From: JBAYST01 sp034932745 | GTDB taxonomy: Bacteria; Bacillota_I; Bacilli_A; RFN20; CAG-826 | Length of the DNA: 64,000 nucleotides | Reading direction: 5' to 3' | Assembly: GCA_034932745.1 (NCBI GenBank) | Contig: JAYFOJ010000002.1 | Location: 248,001-312,000 of the forward strand | Shown here: piece by piece, positions 43,217-54,000 of the stretch | How positions within the stretch are numbered: position 1 is the first letter of the stretch | Layout: every line of letters begins with the position of its first letter | The notes under the pieces: generated by a model | What the model was told of the DNA's origin: nothing | The model's input: only the letters and a program-made list of their open reading frames with translations | Database searches by the model: none | Translations under genes and position numbers: made by a program

Positions 43217-44962
43217 ATGGCGTATAAAGCATTATATAGAACATATCGACCGTCGACTTTCGAAGAAGTGGCTGGTCAAGAACACATCGTAAAAACATTA
43301 AAGAACGCACTAGAAAGCGGGAAAATCGCTCACGCTTATCTTTTTGCGGGCCCGCGTGGAACTGGAAAAACAACAATGGCAAAGCTGTTAGCCAAAGCTT
43401 TAAATTGCGACGAAGGTATTGGCCTTCAATGCGATAAATGTAAGAACTGTCTTGCGATTAATGAAGGCAGTCATCCTGATGTTATCGAGATTGACGCTGC
43501 CTCCAATAATGGTGTTGAAGAAGTAAGAGATTTAATCGATAAGGTTAAATACTCGACAATTCTTGGCCGATACAAGGTTTATATCATCGACGAAGTCCAC
43601 ATGATGACGCAAGGAGCTTTCAACGCATTATTAAAAACATTAGAAGAACCACCAGAGCATGTTGTTTTTATTCTTGCCACGACTGAACCACACAAAATAC
43701 TTCCAACAATTTTGTCGAGATGCCAAAGATATGATTTTGCAAAACTCACAGACGGCGAAATAAGAGAGAGAATTAAACATGTTTTAAAAAATGAACATAT
43801 CGATTACGACGAAGAAGCAGTTAATTTAGTTATTTCTCTTAGTGATGGGGGTATGCGCGATGCTCTATCAATTCTAGATCAAGTCTTAGCCTATTCTGGT
43901 AATAAACTAGTTGCAAACGACATTCTTTCAATGTTTTCTCTTGAAAGCCTAGATGAGAAATGTACCTTAATTAGCCTTATTGGACAAGGCAAAGTTGGCG
44001 AGGTTTTACAACGAATAAAGAGTTATATCGCGCGTGGCACCGATATAAAAAGATTATCTAACGATTTGCTATTAATTCTTAAAGACATTTTAATCTATAA
44101 AACAACTAATTCTGTCGATTATTTAGAAATGGTCGAAGAGAGCAAGATAAAGCAATTATCCGATTCTATTCCAATTGATAAAAGCACTAAGTATATCGAT
44201 TTATTAATGGAAGCAGAAAAGGATTATAAAAATGTTCCTTCTATTAATCCTCTTTTCGAAATTACATTACTAAAAATGACAAGTCTAGCGGAAACAAAAA
44301 AAGAAGTGAAGTCTGCGGTTCTTGATGAAACTAAGGAAGAAAGAAAAACTAAAAAACTAGACGAGCCCAAAGAAGTAAAATCCACTGTTAAGTTGGAGGA
44401 AGTCGAAGACGTAAAGATTGAAACCACTGAGCCAGTTATACCAGTGAAGTCTAAAGCAGAAAAAAATACTCCTGCACCTTCTTTATTCGACATTTCCTAC
44501 GATGACGTGAAAATTAATTCCGATATCTTATATCCAAAAAATATTAAATTAAACGAAGATACATATTTACTGGACGAGGAGCAAATTATTCAAATCATGG
44601 TCCTTGCAAAAAAGGATATTAAAAATCAAGTAATGGAAGACTGGGAAAAAATTTCATCATTGATAATCCACCCAGATTTAGGCAAAAAGGCATCTTTGCT
44701 CATCGATGCTCATCCTCTTGTCGCCACTAAAGAAATTCTTATTATTGAAGAGGATATTCCAAGTAAAGCTACTCGAGTAAATCAAAAAGACTCGCAGAAG
44801 GATTTACAGAAAATCACACAAATGATTTTCAAAAAGAGAATGTTTGTCTATGCATTAACAAGAAATGAATCGGTAACTCTTCAACAAAAATTTATTAATC
44901 TAAAACAAGTCGGTAAATTACCAAAACCAGAGACTGTAACAATCGAATTTATAGGAGAATAA
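43217..44962 (+). CDS. dnaX: DNA polymerase III subunit gamma/tau
   Basis: The protein has 581 residues. Walker A GPRGTGKTT lies near residue 45, a four-cysteine zinc module (NCDEGIGLQCDKCKNC) near 64-79, Walker B YIIDEVHMM and sensor LSRCQRYDF. After residue 360 comes a Lys/Glu-rich linker and a tau-like C-terminal domain. It loads the beta clamp in the replisome with HolA and HolB. It opens the plus-strand block dnaX-ebfC-recR-tmk-holB-ricT-rsmI, whose order matches Bacillus. Confidence 0.96.
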   Translation: MAYKALYRTYRPSTFEEVAGQEHIVKTLKNALESGKIAHAYLFAGPRGTGKTTMAKLLAKALNCDEGIGLQCDKCKNCLAINEGSHPDVIEIDAASNNGVEEVRDLIDKVKYSTILGRYKVYIIDEVHMMTQGAFNALLKTLEEPPEHVVFILATTEPHKILPTILSRCQRYDFAKLTDGEIRERIKHVLKNEHIDYDEEAVNLVISLSDGGMRDALSILDQVLAYSGNKLVANDILSMFSLESLDEKCTLISLIGQGKVGEVLQRIKSYIARGTDIKRLSNDLLLILKDILIYKTTNSVDYLEMVEESKIKQLSDSIPIDKSTKYIDLLMEAEKDYKNVPSINPLFEITLLKMTSLAETKKEVKSAVLDETKEERKTKKLDEPKEVKSTVKLEEVEDVKIETTEPVIPVKSKAEKNTPAPSLFDISYDDVKINSDILYPKNIKLNEDTYLLDEEQIIQIMVLAKKDIKNQVMEDWEKISSLIIHPDLGKKASLLIDAHPLVATKEILIIEEDIPSKATRVNQKDSQKDLQKITQMIFKKRMFVYALTRNESVTLQQKFINLKQVGKLPKPETVTIEFIGE

Positions 44963-44966
44963 TTAT

Positions 44967-45272
44967 ATGAATATGCAACAAATGCTCATGCAAGCTCAAA
45001 AAATGCAAAGAGAATTAAAGAAAGCAAAAGACGAATTAACCAAAAAAGAGTTTTCAATCGCAAAAAGCGGAATGGTTGAAGTTAAGATGCTCGGAAGTAA
45101 AAGCATAACTTCTATTAGAATTGAAGATGAAGCTTTCGAAAAAGAAAATAAAGAGCTAATCGAAGAAACTATCTCTTTATGCGTTAATGAATTGATAAAG
45201 AAAATTGAAGGCGAAGAAGATGCAATTAACGAAAGAATTGCAGGAAGCAAATCTGGAAGCGGGTTGTTTTAA
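44967..45272 (+). CDS. ebfC: YbaB/EbfC family nucleoid-associated protein
   Basis: The protein has 101 residues. It has the family start MNMQQMLMQAQKMQRELKKA, the beta core and the conserved end GSGLF. These dimers bind DNA and are almost always encoded between dnaX and recR, as here. AGGAG precedes ATG 44967, and its stop overlaps the recR start by one base. Confidence 0.94.
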   Translation: MNMQQMLMQAQKMQRELKKAKDELTKKEFSIAKSGMVEVKMLGSKSITSIRIEDEAFEKENKELIEETISLCVNELIKKIEGEEDAINERIAGSKSGSGLF

Positions 45273-45868
45273 TGGAAAACTTGAAAGCTTTAGAACGTCT
45301 GATTAATTCGTTAGCAAAGCTACCTTCCGTCGGACAAAAATCTGCTGAAAGAATGGCTTATGCAATGTTGGAGATGAAAGATGAAGACCTCCAGGAATTT
45401 TCAGATGCGATTAAAAATCTAAAGTCTTCAATCCATCGCTGTCAAATCTGCGGTAACTATACAGAAGAAGAAATATGCCCGATTTGCAAAGATAATGAAA
45501 GAGATAAGAGTGCAATTATCGTTGTTTCATACCCAAAAGATGTCATTGCAATTGAGAAGGCAGAGTCTTTTAACGGTACATATCATGTTCTTGGTGGAGT
45601 TATCTCTCCATCGAAGGGTAAGACCATTGAAGATTTAAATATTCCAAATTTAATTGCTCGACTAAAAGATGGAAAGGTCAAAGAAGTAATTCTTGCCATG
45701 AATCCAAATGTCGATGGTGAAACCACCGCTTTATATCTTGCTAGAAAACTCGAAGATTACAATGTTTCTATTACGAGATTAGCTTATGGACTCCAAATCG
45801 GAGGAGCATTGGATTATACAGATGCACTAACATTAAGTAAAGCACTTGAGGGAAGACGAAAGATATAG
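45272..45868 (+). CDS. recR: recombination mediator RecR
   Basis: The protein has 198 residues, full length. It has an N-terminal helix-hairpin-helix (LAKLPSVGQKSAERMA), the four-cysteine zinc finger (CQICGNYTEEEICPIC) and a Toprim domain (VVSYPKDVIAIEKAE). With RecF/RecO it loads RecA at gapped DNA. Its ATG shares a base with the ebfC stop codon. Confidence 0.96.
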   Translation: MENLKALERLINSLAKLPSVGQKSAERMAYAMLEMKDEDLQEFSDAIKNLKSSIHRCQICGNYTEEEICPICKDNERDKSAIIVVSYPKDVIAIEKAESFNGTYHVLGGVISPSKGKTIEDLNIPNLIARLKDGKVKEVILAMNPNVDGETTALYLARKLEDYNVSITRLAYGLQIGGALDYTDALTLSKALEGRRKI

Positions 45869-45877
45869 GAGAGAATT

Positions 45878-46513
45878 ATGTTTATTACATTAGAAGGACC
45901 GGAAGGTAGCGGCAAAACTTCCGCAGTAAAAGTCGTAGTCGAAAGACTTACAAAAATGGGGTATAACATCGTTCAAACTAGAGAACCAGGTGGAACTCCA
46001 ATTGCAGAACAAATTAGAAACGTTATTTTGGACGTTAATAATACTAAATTAGATCCTAGAGCAGAAGCGCTTTTGTATGCGGCTTCTAGAAGACAACATT
46101 TGGTCGAGAAAGTATGGCCAGCATTAAAAGAGGGCAAGATTGTTATTTGCGATCGTTTTTTAGATTCTTCTTTAGCATATCAAGGCGGCGCTAGAAATCT
46201 AGGCGTAGACAACATTTTAAACATTAATATGTTTGCAACAGAAGGCACCTTTCCTGACTTAACTCTTTTGTTTGATATCGATCCGAAAATTGGACTAGAA
46301 AGAATTGCAAAAAATGCAAATCGTGAAGTAAATAGATTAGACTTAGAGAAATTAGATTTTCATAAAAAAGTTAGACAAACATTTTTGGAATTAGCGAAAA
46401 GATTTCCGAATCGTTTTGTCGTCATTGATGCAAGCAAATCAATGGAAGAAGTTGCCGAGAATACATACAAGGCAATAATGGAAAAGTTGAATGCAAATAG
46501 AAGAATATCTTAA
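45878..46513 (+). CDS. tmk: thymidylate kinase
   Basis: The protein has 211 residues. The P-loop EGPEGSGKTS is at residues 6-15, the DR(Y/F/H) motif appears as CDRFLDSSLAYQG and the lid region follows. It phosphorylates dTMP to dTDP, the step after thymidylate synthesis suggested by the 7.3-9.2 kb cluster. GGAG precedes ATG 45878; the end overlaps holB by 23 bases. Confidence 0.96.
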   Translation: MFITLEGPEGSGKTSAVKVVVERLTKMGYNIVQTREPGGTPIAEQIRNVILDVNNTKLDPRAEALLYAASRRQHLVEKVWPALKEGKIVICDRFLDSSLAYQGGARNLGVDNILNINMFATEGTFPDLTLLFDIDPKIGLERIAKNANREVNRLDLEKLDFHKKVRQTFLELAKRFPNRFVVIDASKSMEEVAENTYKAIMEKLNANRRIS

Positions 46514-47477
46514 GAAACATCAACCAATAATTTACCAAACATTTTCTAATGCGCTAACTGGTAATTCACTTTCTCATGCCTATCTTCTAGTCGGAGATTC
46601 TGGAACACCGCTGCTTGATACTGCCATTTATATTGCAAAATCGATTCTTTGCGACGATGCGCACCCTTTTGCATGTAATAAGTGTATTACATGTACAAGG
46701 ATTGATGATGGAAATTATCCTGATTTTATCGTTCTAGACGGAAGTAAAGGTACAATTAAAAAAGAAAATATTCTTAGTCTTGAAAGCAATTTTGATAAAA
46801 CTGCTTTTGAGAGTAAAGGTAAAAAAATATATGTGATTCATTTAGTGGAAACAATTAACGATAATGCAATTAACTCTATATTAAAATTTTTAGAAGAACC
46901 AGGAAGCGAGATTTATGCTTTCTTGACCACCAATAACATTGCAAATGTCCTACCAACCATTGTTTCTAGATGCCAAACTTTAAGATTAAAACCAGTAGAT
47001 CGTAATGAGATTATAAACGACGCTATCAGCCTTGGCGTTCCACAAGAGGACGCAGAGTTATTATCATATTTTTACAATGATCCAGATTTACTTAAAAAAG
47101 CTTTTAATGAGGATAAAGATTATCTTCTTGCAAAAGAGGCGATACTGGATTTAATCGATGCGCTGAAATCAAATCATGACGAAGCATTTTTTATTGCGGA
47201 AACGAAAGTTGTTCCACTATTAGATAGTAAAGAAGCAGCGCGGTTTTTCTTCGATATGTTAATCGAATTATTTGAAGATATTGAGTCTTCTATACATTCA
47301 AATCCTATTTATCTTAATTCTATTAATGATAAAATAGACGAACTATCACATGTTCTTAAACATGTCGATGAAACACTTGTTGAAATTTTAAAATCGAGAG
47401 GCAGCATTTCCCTTAATGCAAATATACCGCTTCTTATCGACCATATAATGTTGACGATTGGAAAGGAAGAATTATGA
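46491..47477 (+). CDS. holB: DNA polymerase III subunit delta'
   Basis: The protein has 328 residues. It is an AAA+ clamp-loader subunit with a zinc module (CDDAHPFACNKCITC) and LKFLEEPGSE and VSRCQTL motifs. The Walker A position reads GDSGTPLLD, which lacks the Lys-Ser/Thr pair, as expected for a delta' that does not bind ATP. The ATG lies 23 bases inside tmk with TGGAAAAG before it. Confidence 0.93.
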   Translation: MQIEEYLKKHQPIIYQTFSNALTGNSLSHAYLLVGDSGTPLLDTAIYIAKSILCDDAHPFACNKCITCTRIDDGNYPDFIVLDGSKGTIKKENILSLESNFDKTAFESKGKKIYVIHLVETINDNAINSILKFLEEPGSEIYAFLTTNNIANVLPTIVSRCQTLRLKPVDRNEIINDAISLGVPQEDAELLSYFYNDPDLLKKAFNEDKDYLLAKEAILDLIDALKSNHDEAFFIAETKVVPLLDSKEAARFFFDMLIELFEDIESSIHSNPIYLNSINDKIDELSHVLKHVDETLVEILKSRGSISLNANIPLLIDHIMLTIGKEEL

Positions 47478-48343
47478 TACAAGAAGAGAATTTTGAGTTA
47501 AATATAACTTATACCCACTTTGTCGGGGTAAAATTTGCCAACACTCCTAGAGCGTATTTCTTTGGTACAGACATGGATAATTTAAAAGAAGGCGATCCAG
47601 TGGTCGTCGAAACTATTAGAGGCAAAGAATTAGGACATGTTGCGACTAATTTAATGGAAATTTCTAGTTACTCCTCACAGTTGCCACTAAAACCAATTAT
47701 TAGAAAAGCAAATAGTAGTGACATTCATGGACATGAACAAAATATTAAAGATGCTAAAGATGCTTTAAAAATATGTGCAGAAGCGATTAAAGACCTAAAA
47801 CTAGATATGAATTTACTTTCTGCGGAATACACATTAGACAAAGCAAAAATTATATTTTCGTATGTTGCTGATGAGAGAGTTGACTTTAGAGAATTATTAA
47901 AATCTTTAGCGGCAAGATTAAGAACAAGAATTGAATTGCGCCAAATCGGCACTAGAGATAAAGCAAAATTAATAGGCGGAATCGGATTATGCGGGCTCCC
48001 TTTGTGCTGTTCAACATTTCTAAACGAGTTTGACGGAATATCCATTAATAGAGCTAAGAATCAAATGCTCGCAATAAATGTTCCAAAGCTTAGCGGACAT
48101 TGTGGTAAGTTGATTTGTTGTTTAAAGTATGAGGATGACGCCTACACAGAAGCCAAAAAAGATTTTCCTAATATTGGAGAAAGACTAGTCGTCGACAATG
48201 TAAATTACAAAGTCACATCGCTTAATATTGTTTCGCGAATCGTAAAAATAGAATCAGATGGTGATATGAAATTTTTGCCTTTGGACGATTACAAAAAGAT
48301 AATCGCAAATCAGCACCCTACTGAGAAGACTGGTAAGAAATAA
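47474..48343 (+). CDS. ricT: RicT/YaaT-like PSP1-domain protein
   Basis: The protein has 289 residues. The PSP1 domain includes GIGLCGLPLCCSTFL and the second cysteine group HCGKLICCLKYE, both conserved in RicT. In Bacillus, RicT with RicA and RicF forms an Fe-S complex that promotes RNase Y maturation of mRNA; ricA and ricF are not in the window. It overlaps holB by four bases and follows it as in Bacillus. Confidence 0.92.
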   Translation: MIQEENFELNITYTHFVGVKFANTPRAYFFGTDMDNLKEGDPVVVETIRGKELGHVATNLMEISSYSSQLPLKPIIRKANSSDIHGHEQNIKDAKDALKICAEAIKDLKLDMNLLSAEYTLDKAKIIFSYVADERVDFRELLKSLAARLRTRIELRQIGTRDKAKLIGGIGLCGLPLCCSTFLNEFDGISINRAKNQMLAINVPKLSGHCGKLICCLKYEDDAYTEAKKDFPNIGERLVVDNVNYKVTSLNIVSRIVKIESDGDMKFLPLDDYKKIIANQHPTEKTGKK

Positions 48344-48345
48344 TT

Positions 48346-49200
48346 ATGAAAAGATCTTCTTCATATCAAGACAAACTTCCACTTCTATATTTAATCGCCA
48401 CTCCAATCGGCAATTTGAAAGAATTATCTCCACGAGCAATAGAGACAATTCAAGAAGCGGACTATGTCGCGGCAGAAGATACAAGAAACACTGCAAAACT
48501 CCTTTCGTTTTATAATATTAAGAAGAGTTTAATATCGCTACACGAGCATAATGAAAGTACCACTTCTAACCAAATTGTTGAGTTACTTAAAAATGGAAAA
48601 AAGATTGTTTATGTTTCAGATGCTGGTTTTCCTGCGATAAGCGATCCTGGTTCAATTTTAGTTAACAAATGTTTAGATAATGATATCAACGTATCGGTCA
48701 TCGCCGGCAGCAACGCACTACTAACAGCGTTGGTTGGCTCAGGCTTAAACACTGATCATTTTTATTTTCATGGATTCTTAAATGCTAAAAATAGCGAAAG
48801 AAATAAAGAGTTAGCAGAATTAGTAAATAGGCCGGAGACATTAATTTTTTATGAGGCCCCACATCGAATTGACGAAACATTAGCGAGTATGCAGAAATCT
48901 TTTGGTAACCGAAAAGCAGTAATCGCTCGCGAACTAACGAAAATGTACGAAGAATATATTCGTGGAACTTTAGATGAACTAGCAACGATTGACAAGAGTA
49001 CATTAAAAGGTGAAATGGTAGTACTTATCGAAGGAAAACAAAAAGAAACAAGAGAAGTTAGTGACGAACTAATAATCGAAGAATATTTAAAAAACAAAAG
49101 TAAATCAATTAGTGATAAAGAGCTTTCTTCTTTAATATCTGTAAAACTAGATATAAGTAAAAGAAGAGTATATAACCTCATAATCAAAAACAAGGATTAG
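48346..49200 (+). CDS. rsmI: 16S rRNA (cytidine-1402-2'-O)-methyltransferase RsmI
   Basis: The protein has 284 residues. It is a tetrapyrrole-methylase-fold enzyme with LYLIATPIGNLKELSPRA at the start, AAEDTRNTAKLL, VSDAGFPAISDPG and ARELTKMYEE. It methylates the ribose at C1402 in the decoding centre, using SAM. It ends the dnaX operon just before a strong terminator. Confidence 0.96.
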   Translation: MKRSSSYQDKLPLLYLIATPIGNLKELSPRAIETIQEADYVAAEDTRNTAKLLSFYNIKKSLISLHEHNESTTSNQIVELLKNGKKIVYVSDAGFPAISDPGSILVNKCLDNDINVSVIAGSNALLTALVGSGLNTDHFYFHGFLNAKNSERNKELAELVNRPETLIFYEAPHRIDETLASMQKSFGNRKAVIARELTKMYEEYIRGTLDELATIDKSTLKGEMVVLIEGKQKETREVSDELIIEEYLKNKSKSISDKELSSLISVKLDISKRRVYNLIIKNKD

Positions 49201-49208
49201 AAATAATA

Positions 49209-49236
49209 AAAACGCAGAATTTATCTGCGTTTTATT
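49209..49236. terminator. bidirectional terminator between rsmI and the homospermidine synthase gene
   Basis: AAAACGCAGA pairs with TCTGCGTTTT around ATTTA (49209-49233), symmetric enough to serve both strands. Confidence 0.85.
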
Positions 49237-49237
49237 T

Positions 49238-50698
49238 TTAGTCTATATCATTTACTAGGAAATTCTTGAATTGCCATGGATCATCTAAATCTAGTTCTCG
49301 TTTATTGAATCCCTTGAATGTGAGTACACGATCTTTCAACGGAGTCCAATCAAACGGTTCAGAAATCCATTTTCCTAAGTATGGTTTAGCGATTTTAAGG
49401 ACATATTCATGTGGTAGATCTTCTGGAAAGCAAACGCCTTTTGCAGGGTTTTCGATCATCCACATGCACGCTGTGACAACGCCGATAGCAACCTGAACAG
49501 TAGTCGCGTTTTGATGTGGAACTAATCGTCTTGCTTCTTCGATGCTTAAGTCTGAACCAACCCACCAAGATTTATATGGATGGCCCATGATTAAAGCGCC
49601 AAGAATATCGTTTCCGGAAGTTATTTCATCTCTTAAGATTCTGATTTTTGGTTGCATCTTGTAGTTTGCGCCACGCAATTCATGAAGCGATGTTATCGCA
49701 TCATCACATGGGCAATACGCGTAATGCACTGTCGGGCGATAAATTGCCTTACCATTCTCATAAACCGATAAACGATCAGAGAGGGTAAAAGCTTCACCGT
49801 GTCTAACAATCATTCCTCTAATTGTATAGTTAGGGACAAATGAAGTTACAAATGTGTTAATACCATATCTCGATAAACAAATTTGATTTTTCGGGCCTTC
49901 GGTGTGTTGAACGGCATAAGTTGGTAATTCCTTTTCATGAGTTCCCCAGCCTAATTCTGCTGTTGTTGTTCCTTCTTCGTGAAAACCTTCAACACTCCAG
50001 GTATTAACAAACTCTCCTACTTCTTTTGGTTGATTAGAGATTTGCGTATCGCGCTCCGAGACGTGGATAACCTTCACTCCAAGTAGCATTGCAAGCTTAT
50101 TGAATGCTTGTTCTTTCAATGCTGCACGTATGTCTTCAGCCTTTTTACCAGTAAATTTTTTATCAGCTAATGCGCGATTTGCGATATCTACGAGACCTTG
50201 TTTAGTAAAATGAGAAATCAATCCTGGGTTAGCGCCATGTTCCAAAACTGCGCTTGGACCAGGCGTTTTCCATTTGGCCATCATTTCTCTTAGACGCATT
50301 TGTCTCCAATAAAGAGTACGCTCAGTTGGATGCTTTGATTCAGCATTATCGTATGGGTTCCACATTTCAATTGATGTATTCATATAAAGAACATCGTGTT
50401 TATGGCACCACGTTAATAAATCTTTAACATCCATGTTCCAAGCTAAGTCGATAAATAAGTCTCCAGCACTTAAATATGTAGCGAGAATATCTTGAAAATT
50501 ACTCTCAGTAAGTCTTGTTTTAACAAAATGTACACCCTTATTAATCCAAGGTTCTATTAGATGCTTTTTAGGAGCTTCAAAATCAATTATTGTTACATTA
50601 GAATACGGAACTTTGATCTGTTCAAAAAGAATAGGGAGCGTGCACTGGGACACGGATCCAAATCCGACTACCAAGATTTTTTTGTTAAAATTTAGCAT
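49238..50698 (-). CDS. hss: homospermidine synthase
   Basis: The protein has 486 residues from ATG 50698 behind AAGGAG; the longer frame from 50734 would include the ribosome site. The Rossmann start ILVVGFGSVSQCTLPIL, VLEHGANPGLISHF and the very conserved AELGWGTHEKELP and QICLSRYGINTFVTSF match bacterial homospermidine synthases. These enzymes form sym-homospermidine from putrescine (or putrescine plus spermidine) with NAD. No other polyamine gene is nearby. The enzyme is known mainly from proteobacteria, so transfer is possible. Confidence 0.88.
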   Translation of the reverse strand: MLNFNKKILVVGFGSVSQCTLPILFEQIKVPYSNVTIIDFEAPKKHLIEPWINKGVHFVKTRLTESNFQDILATYLSAGDLFIDLAWNMDVKDLLTWCHKHDVLYMNTSIEMWNPYDNAESKHPTERTLYWRQMRLREMMAKWKTPGPSAVLEHGANPGLISHFTKQGLVDIANRALADKKFTGKKAEDIRAALKEQAFNKLAMLLGVKVIHVSERDTQISNQPKEVGEFVNTWSVEGFHEEGTTTAELGWGTHEKELPTYAVQHTEGPKNQICLSRYGINTFVTSFVPNYTIRGMIVRHGEAFTLSDRLSVYENGKAIYRPTVHYAYCPCDDAITSLHELRGANYKMQPKIRILRDEITSGNDILGALIMGHPYKSWWVGSDLSIEEARRLVPHQNATTVQVAIGVVTACMWMIENPAKGVCFPEDLPHEYVLKIAKPYLGKWISEPFDWTPLKDRVLTFKGFNKRELDLDDPWQFKNFLVNDID

Positions 50699-51031
50699 AA
50701 GAATTACTCCTTTTGGAATATGCGATTTTATCAAAAAAGTATCGTTTTATTATGATATTTCACTATTGAAATCTTCAAGTTAGATTTTATTCCAGAATGA
50801 AAGACGACACCTTTTTTCTAGCCCAAGGCTGAAATCGTTTTCCCCTTCTCGCGTTATCGCGCCGAATTTTTAACGGATTTATGCTACTACCGGCTTTTAA
50901 AAAACGCAATAAAATTAGTGAAGTGTATAACAAAAAATAGTTTTAGTAACAATTTTAACACTGCAAAAACTGATTATTTTTTAAAAATATATTGATTAGA
51001 ACTATCTTTTTTATTTTGTAATCGAAAATGC
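50699..51031 (-). other. 333-base intergenic region upstream of hss
   Basis: No open reading frame of note on either strand. It holds the hss ribosome site. A patch near 50820-50865 is clearly richer in G and C than its surroundings, with a small CGCG-TTAT-CGCG hairpin. The rest (50880-51031) is AT-rich and featureless to me. No known riboswitch is recognised. Confidence 0.4.
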
Positions 51032-54000
51032 CTATTTTGCACTGATATTAACTCTTTTTTGCTTTTTCTTTTCAATTATTGCAAAGACAACATATGAAGC
51101 GATAAACATGAAGGCGCCAGAGGCGGCAATGATGCCTCCTGTAATCACATCATCGTTTACATATTTCATGTCATAAGATGTCTCACCGGTCTTGGCGAGG
51201 AATCCAACAAATCCGCCTTGTGATTTATAGGTTGTTAATCTTTCGTTATTCGCAAAGACTTTCCATCCTTTTTCATAAGGAATTGTAGTGACGATATAAC
51301 GCTTGTGAGCATAATTGGTTTTAAAGGTAAATTCGTTCGTGGACAGATATTTAACATCCGTTAATGGGTAAGAGTTGAATTTACTCATTCTCGCTTCATG
51401 TTTTGCGCCACTTTCCATTCCGATTCTAAAATCCGGTAAACCAAAATAACGTGGATAAATAACGATAGATTGGATTTTTCTATGCGAATACAATCCTCTT
51501 AAACCTTGAGTTCTCCAATCAGAACGAGTAAAACTGTCGTCGTTATGATTATCATAAGTAATAACTTTACCAGCATCATCGATCAAATAGATGTCGACTT
51601 TATAATTCAAACGATATGGCGAATTGACGTAGACCGATGTTCCGTTATCAAAGAATTCATCAAAAGGCTGGCCGTCTTTTCTATTGATGAAAATAAAGTA
51701 GTTATTATTCGTAGACGGTTTAATTCCTAAAGGTATGTAATTACTAGGAATCGCACTAAGATTATTCAAATCATATGAAATCGAGTTAGGAACTGAATAG
51801 TATTGCGCTTGATATAAAAACGCTGGTGCGTTATTAGTTACATACTCGATTGATAGTGGTGTGAAATCAGTTTCCGCAAGGCTTTTCATCGTATAATTAG
51901 ATAAATCGCTTCCGGCTTCTTCTTTTAGCGCATTGTAAGCATCGTTAGGGACAATGGCGGTCTCTAAAAACATTTGTTCGTTCCTTAATAAATAAAGATC
52001 AGAAGTATTTACAAACGATGTTGCGCTTGCATCATCGTAGCCGATTATTGAATCGTATGAATAACCAAGTTTAGAAACATTTTCATTTTTAAAAACGTAG
52101 AAGTCATTGTTTTCTAATTCTGGTACTTCGACACAATCTAATGGAACATTGACGTTTGCGTCATCTAAAATATCCATTTTTGTCTTATTCTTTTGGACAA
52201 CATAGTATTTGATTCCAAGAAAAGCGTCTAAATCCTGGCGCTTCTCCATATAATAAGCAGACCAACTCTCATAAGAATCACTCCAAGAGACCCAGTATTT
52301 AAAGTCTTTAACGTTGTAATTATAAATTGAGTGAAACATCTGCGTTCCATTGTAGTTATTGATCATTCCATTATTAGATGACCGGCCATTATCTAAAGTC
52401 GTATATGTCCTAAAGTAAGAGTCGTCGCTATTATTAACGTTTGCAATTACGCTACTCAAAGAATTGTTGATTTCTACTCCGTTATTAGCAGAACTCGGAT
52501 AATAATACCCATGCCCTTGAGAAACCATGTTTCCAACCGCAATAGCTTCAACTGCAACAATGCCTAATAAAATATAGTGAAGGTATTCTTTATCATATAA
52601 GAAGCGAATAACGAAATAATGAATGCCTACATAAACTATTTCTATGATGCACGCCCAGATTATTGGCACTCTTTCGGTAAAAGTAACATTCGTATATGTT
52701 GTAATTACATATTTAGCGCAAATCCCGGCACCAATAATGCCAAGGACAGTAAAGTGGAAACCGGCACTTAAAGTCCACTTCGGGGCTTTTTTCATTTTGT
52801 CTAAATATAAACAAACGTAAGTAATAAACGATGTATGTAAGAAAAGTGACCATCTAAGGTAAGCTTTAGTAAATCCAAATAAAGCGTATGAAATAAACGG
52901 CGCAAATAAAGCAAAGATAAAGAATACGATAGCGATAAAAACTGTATAATGCTTCTCTTTAACAGACTGAATGACCGCCGGAACAAAAAACATAATCATC
53001 GGTGTGTACATCCATAAGCTTCCGGCCATTTCATCATAAGTATCAGAATTATAGATGAGCAAAGAGGTTCCACGACATGTCATTGGCGGAAAGAAGAAAT
53101 TAATAATCGGGTAGAAAGCCTTGTAGTCTTTACCGTCTGAGACATTCCAGTTAAACACTAATCCGAGTAATTTATCAAAATCTCCACTTGTGAAAAATCC
53201 TTTTAATCTTTCTAAATAGGTCGCGCCAGTGTATTTAGAAGATGACATCGAGGTTATAAATGAAGGGAAAAATACAAACATTGCCATCATTAAACCGACC
53301 GCAAAGCCTGCAAAACCCAGTCCAATGATTATGAGATTATCTTTCCAGTTATTCTTCTTAAGGCGATGAAAATATCTCCACATTGCATAAATGAAGGCAC
53401 AAATAACTAAAGGTGGAAGAAAGAAATAACAACAAATCGATAGTAAAAACAACGAAAAAGCTAGTAGCCAAGGTTTTTTATCTTGTAAAACCTTTTCAAT
53501 TCCAAGAAGTATTAGCGGGAATACTACGGTAACATCTAAGAAATTATTAAACCAAAGGTACCAGGCCATCCAACCAGAAAAAGCGTATGCAATAGCGCCG
53601 ATACGAGAATGATTCTCACTGACACCCATCTTCTTTAAATACGCACGAAAGAACATTCCAGCAAAAGCGATTCGAACAATCGACATAATCGCCATCGCTT
53701 GAGGAACGAATTCTCTTGGGAAAAAGATTATTGGTATAAAAAAAGGAGAAAACAAATAGTAGTAGCCATTACTCGTAATGTTATCTGCACCTAAAAAAGT
53801 ATTAGGATCCCATAATACAAACGAACCGGTTTTTAAAAAATGCCACCAGTCATCGTATCCGTTATATCCCATTGCTATATATTGAGAGGTATAGTCACCA
53901 GTATAAAATGTCGTGAAATTAGCAGTAATTAAAGATGATATATAAAACATCACTCCAATAAATATTAAAAGAAGACAGAAATAAAAAGGAGAGCGGATAT

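Noticed and set aside
43217..44962. A dnaX programmed frameshift producing a short gamma form
   Set aside because: I found no A-AAA-AAG type slippery site followed by an early stop and hairpin that would be convincing.
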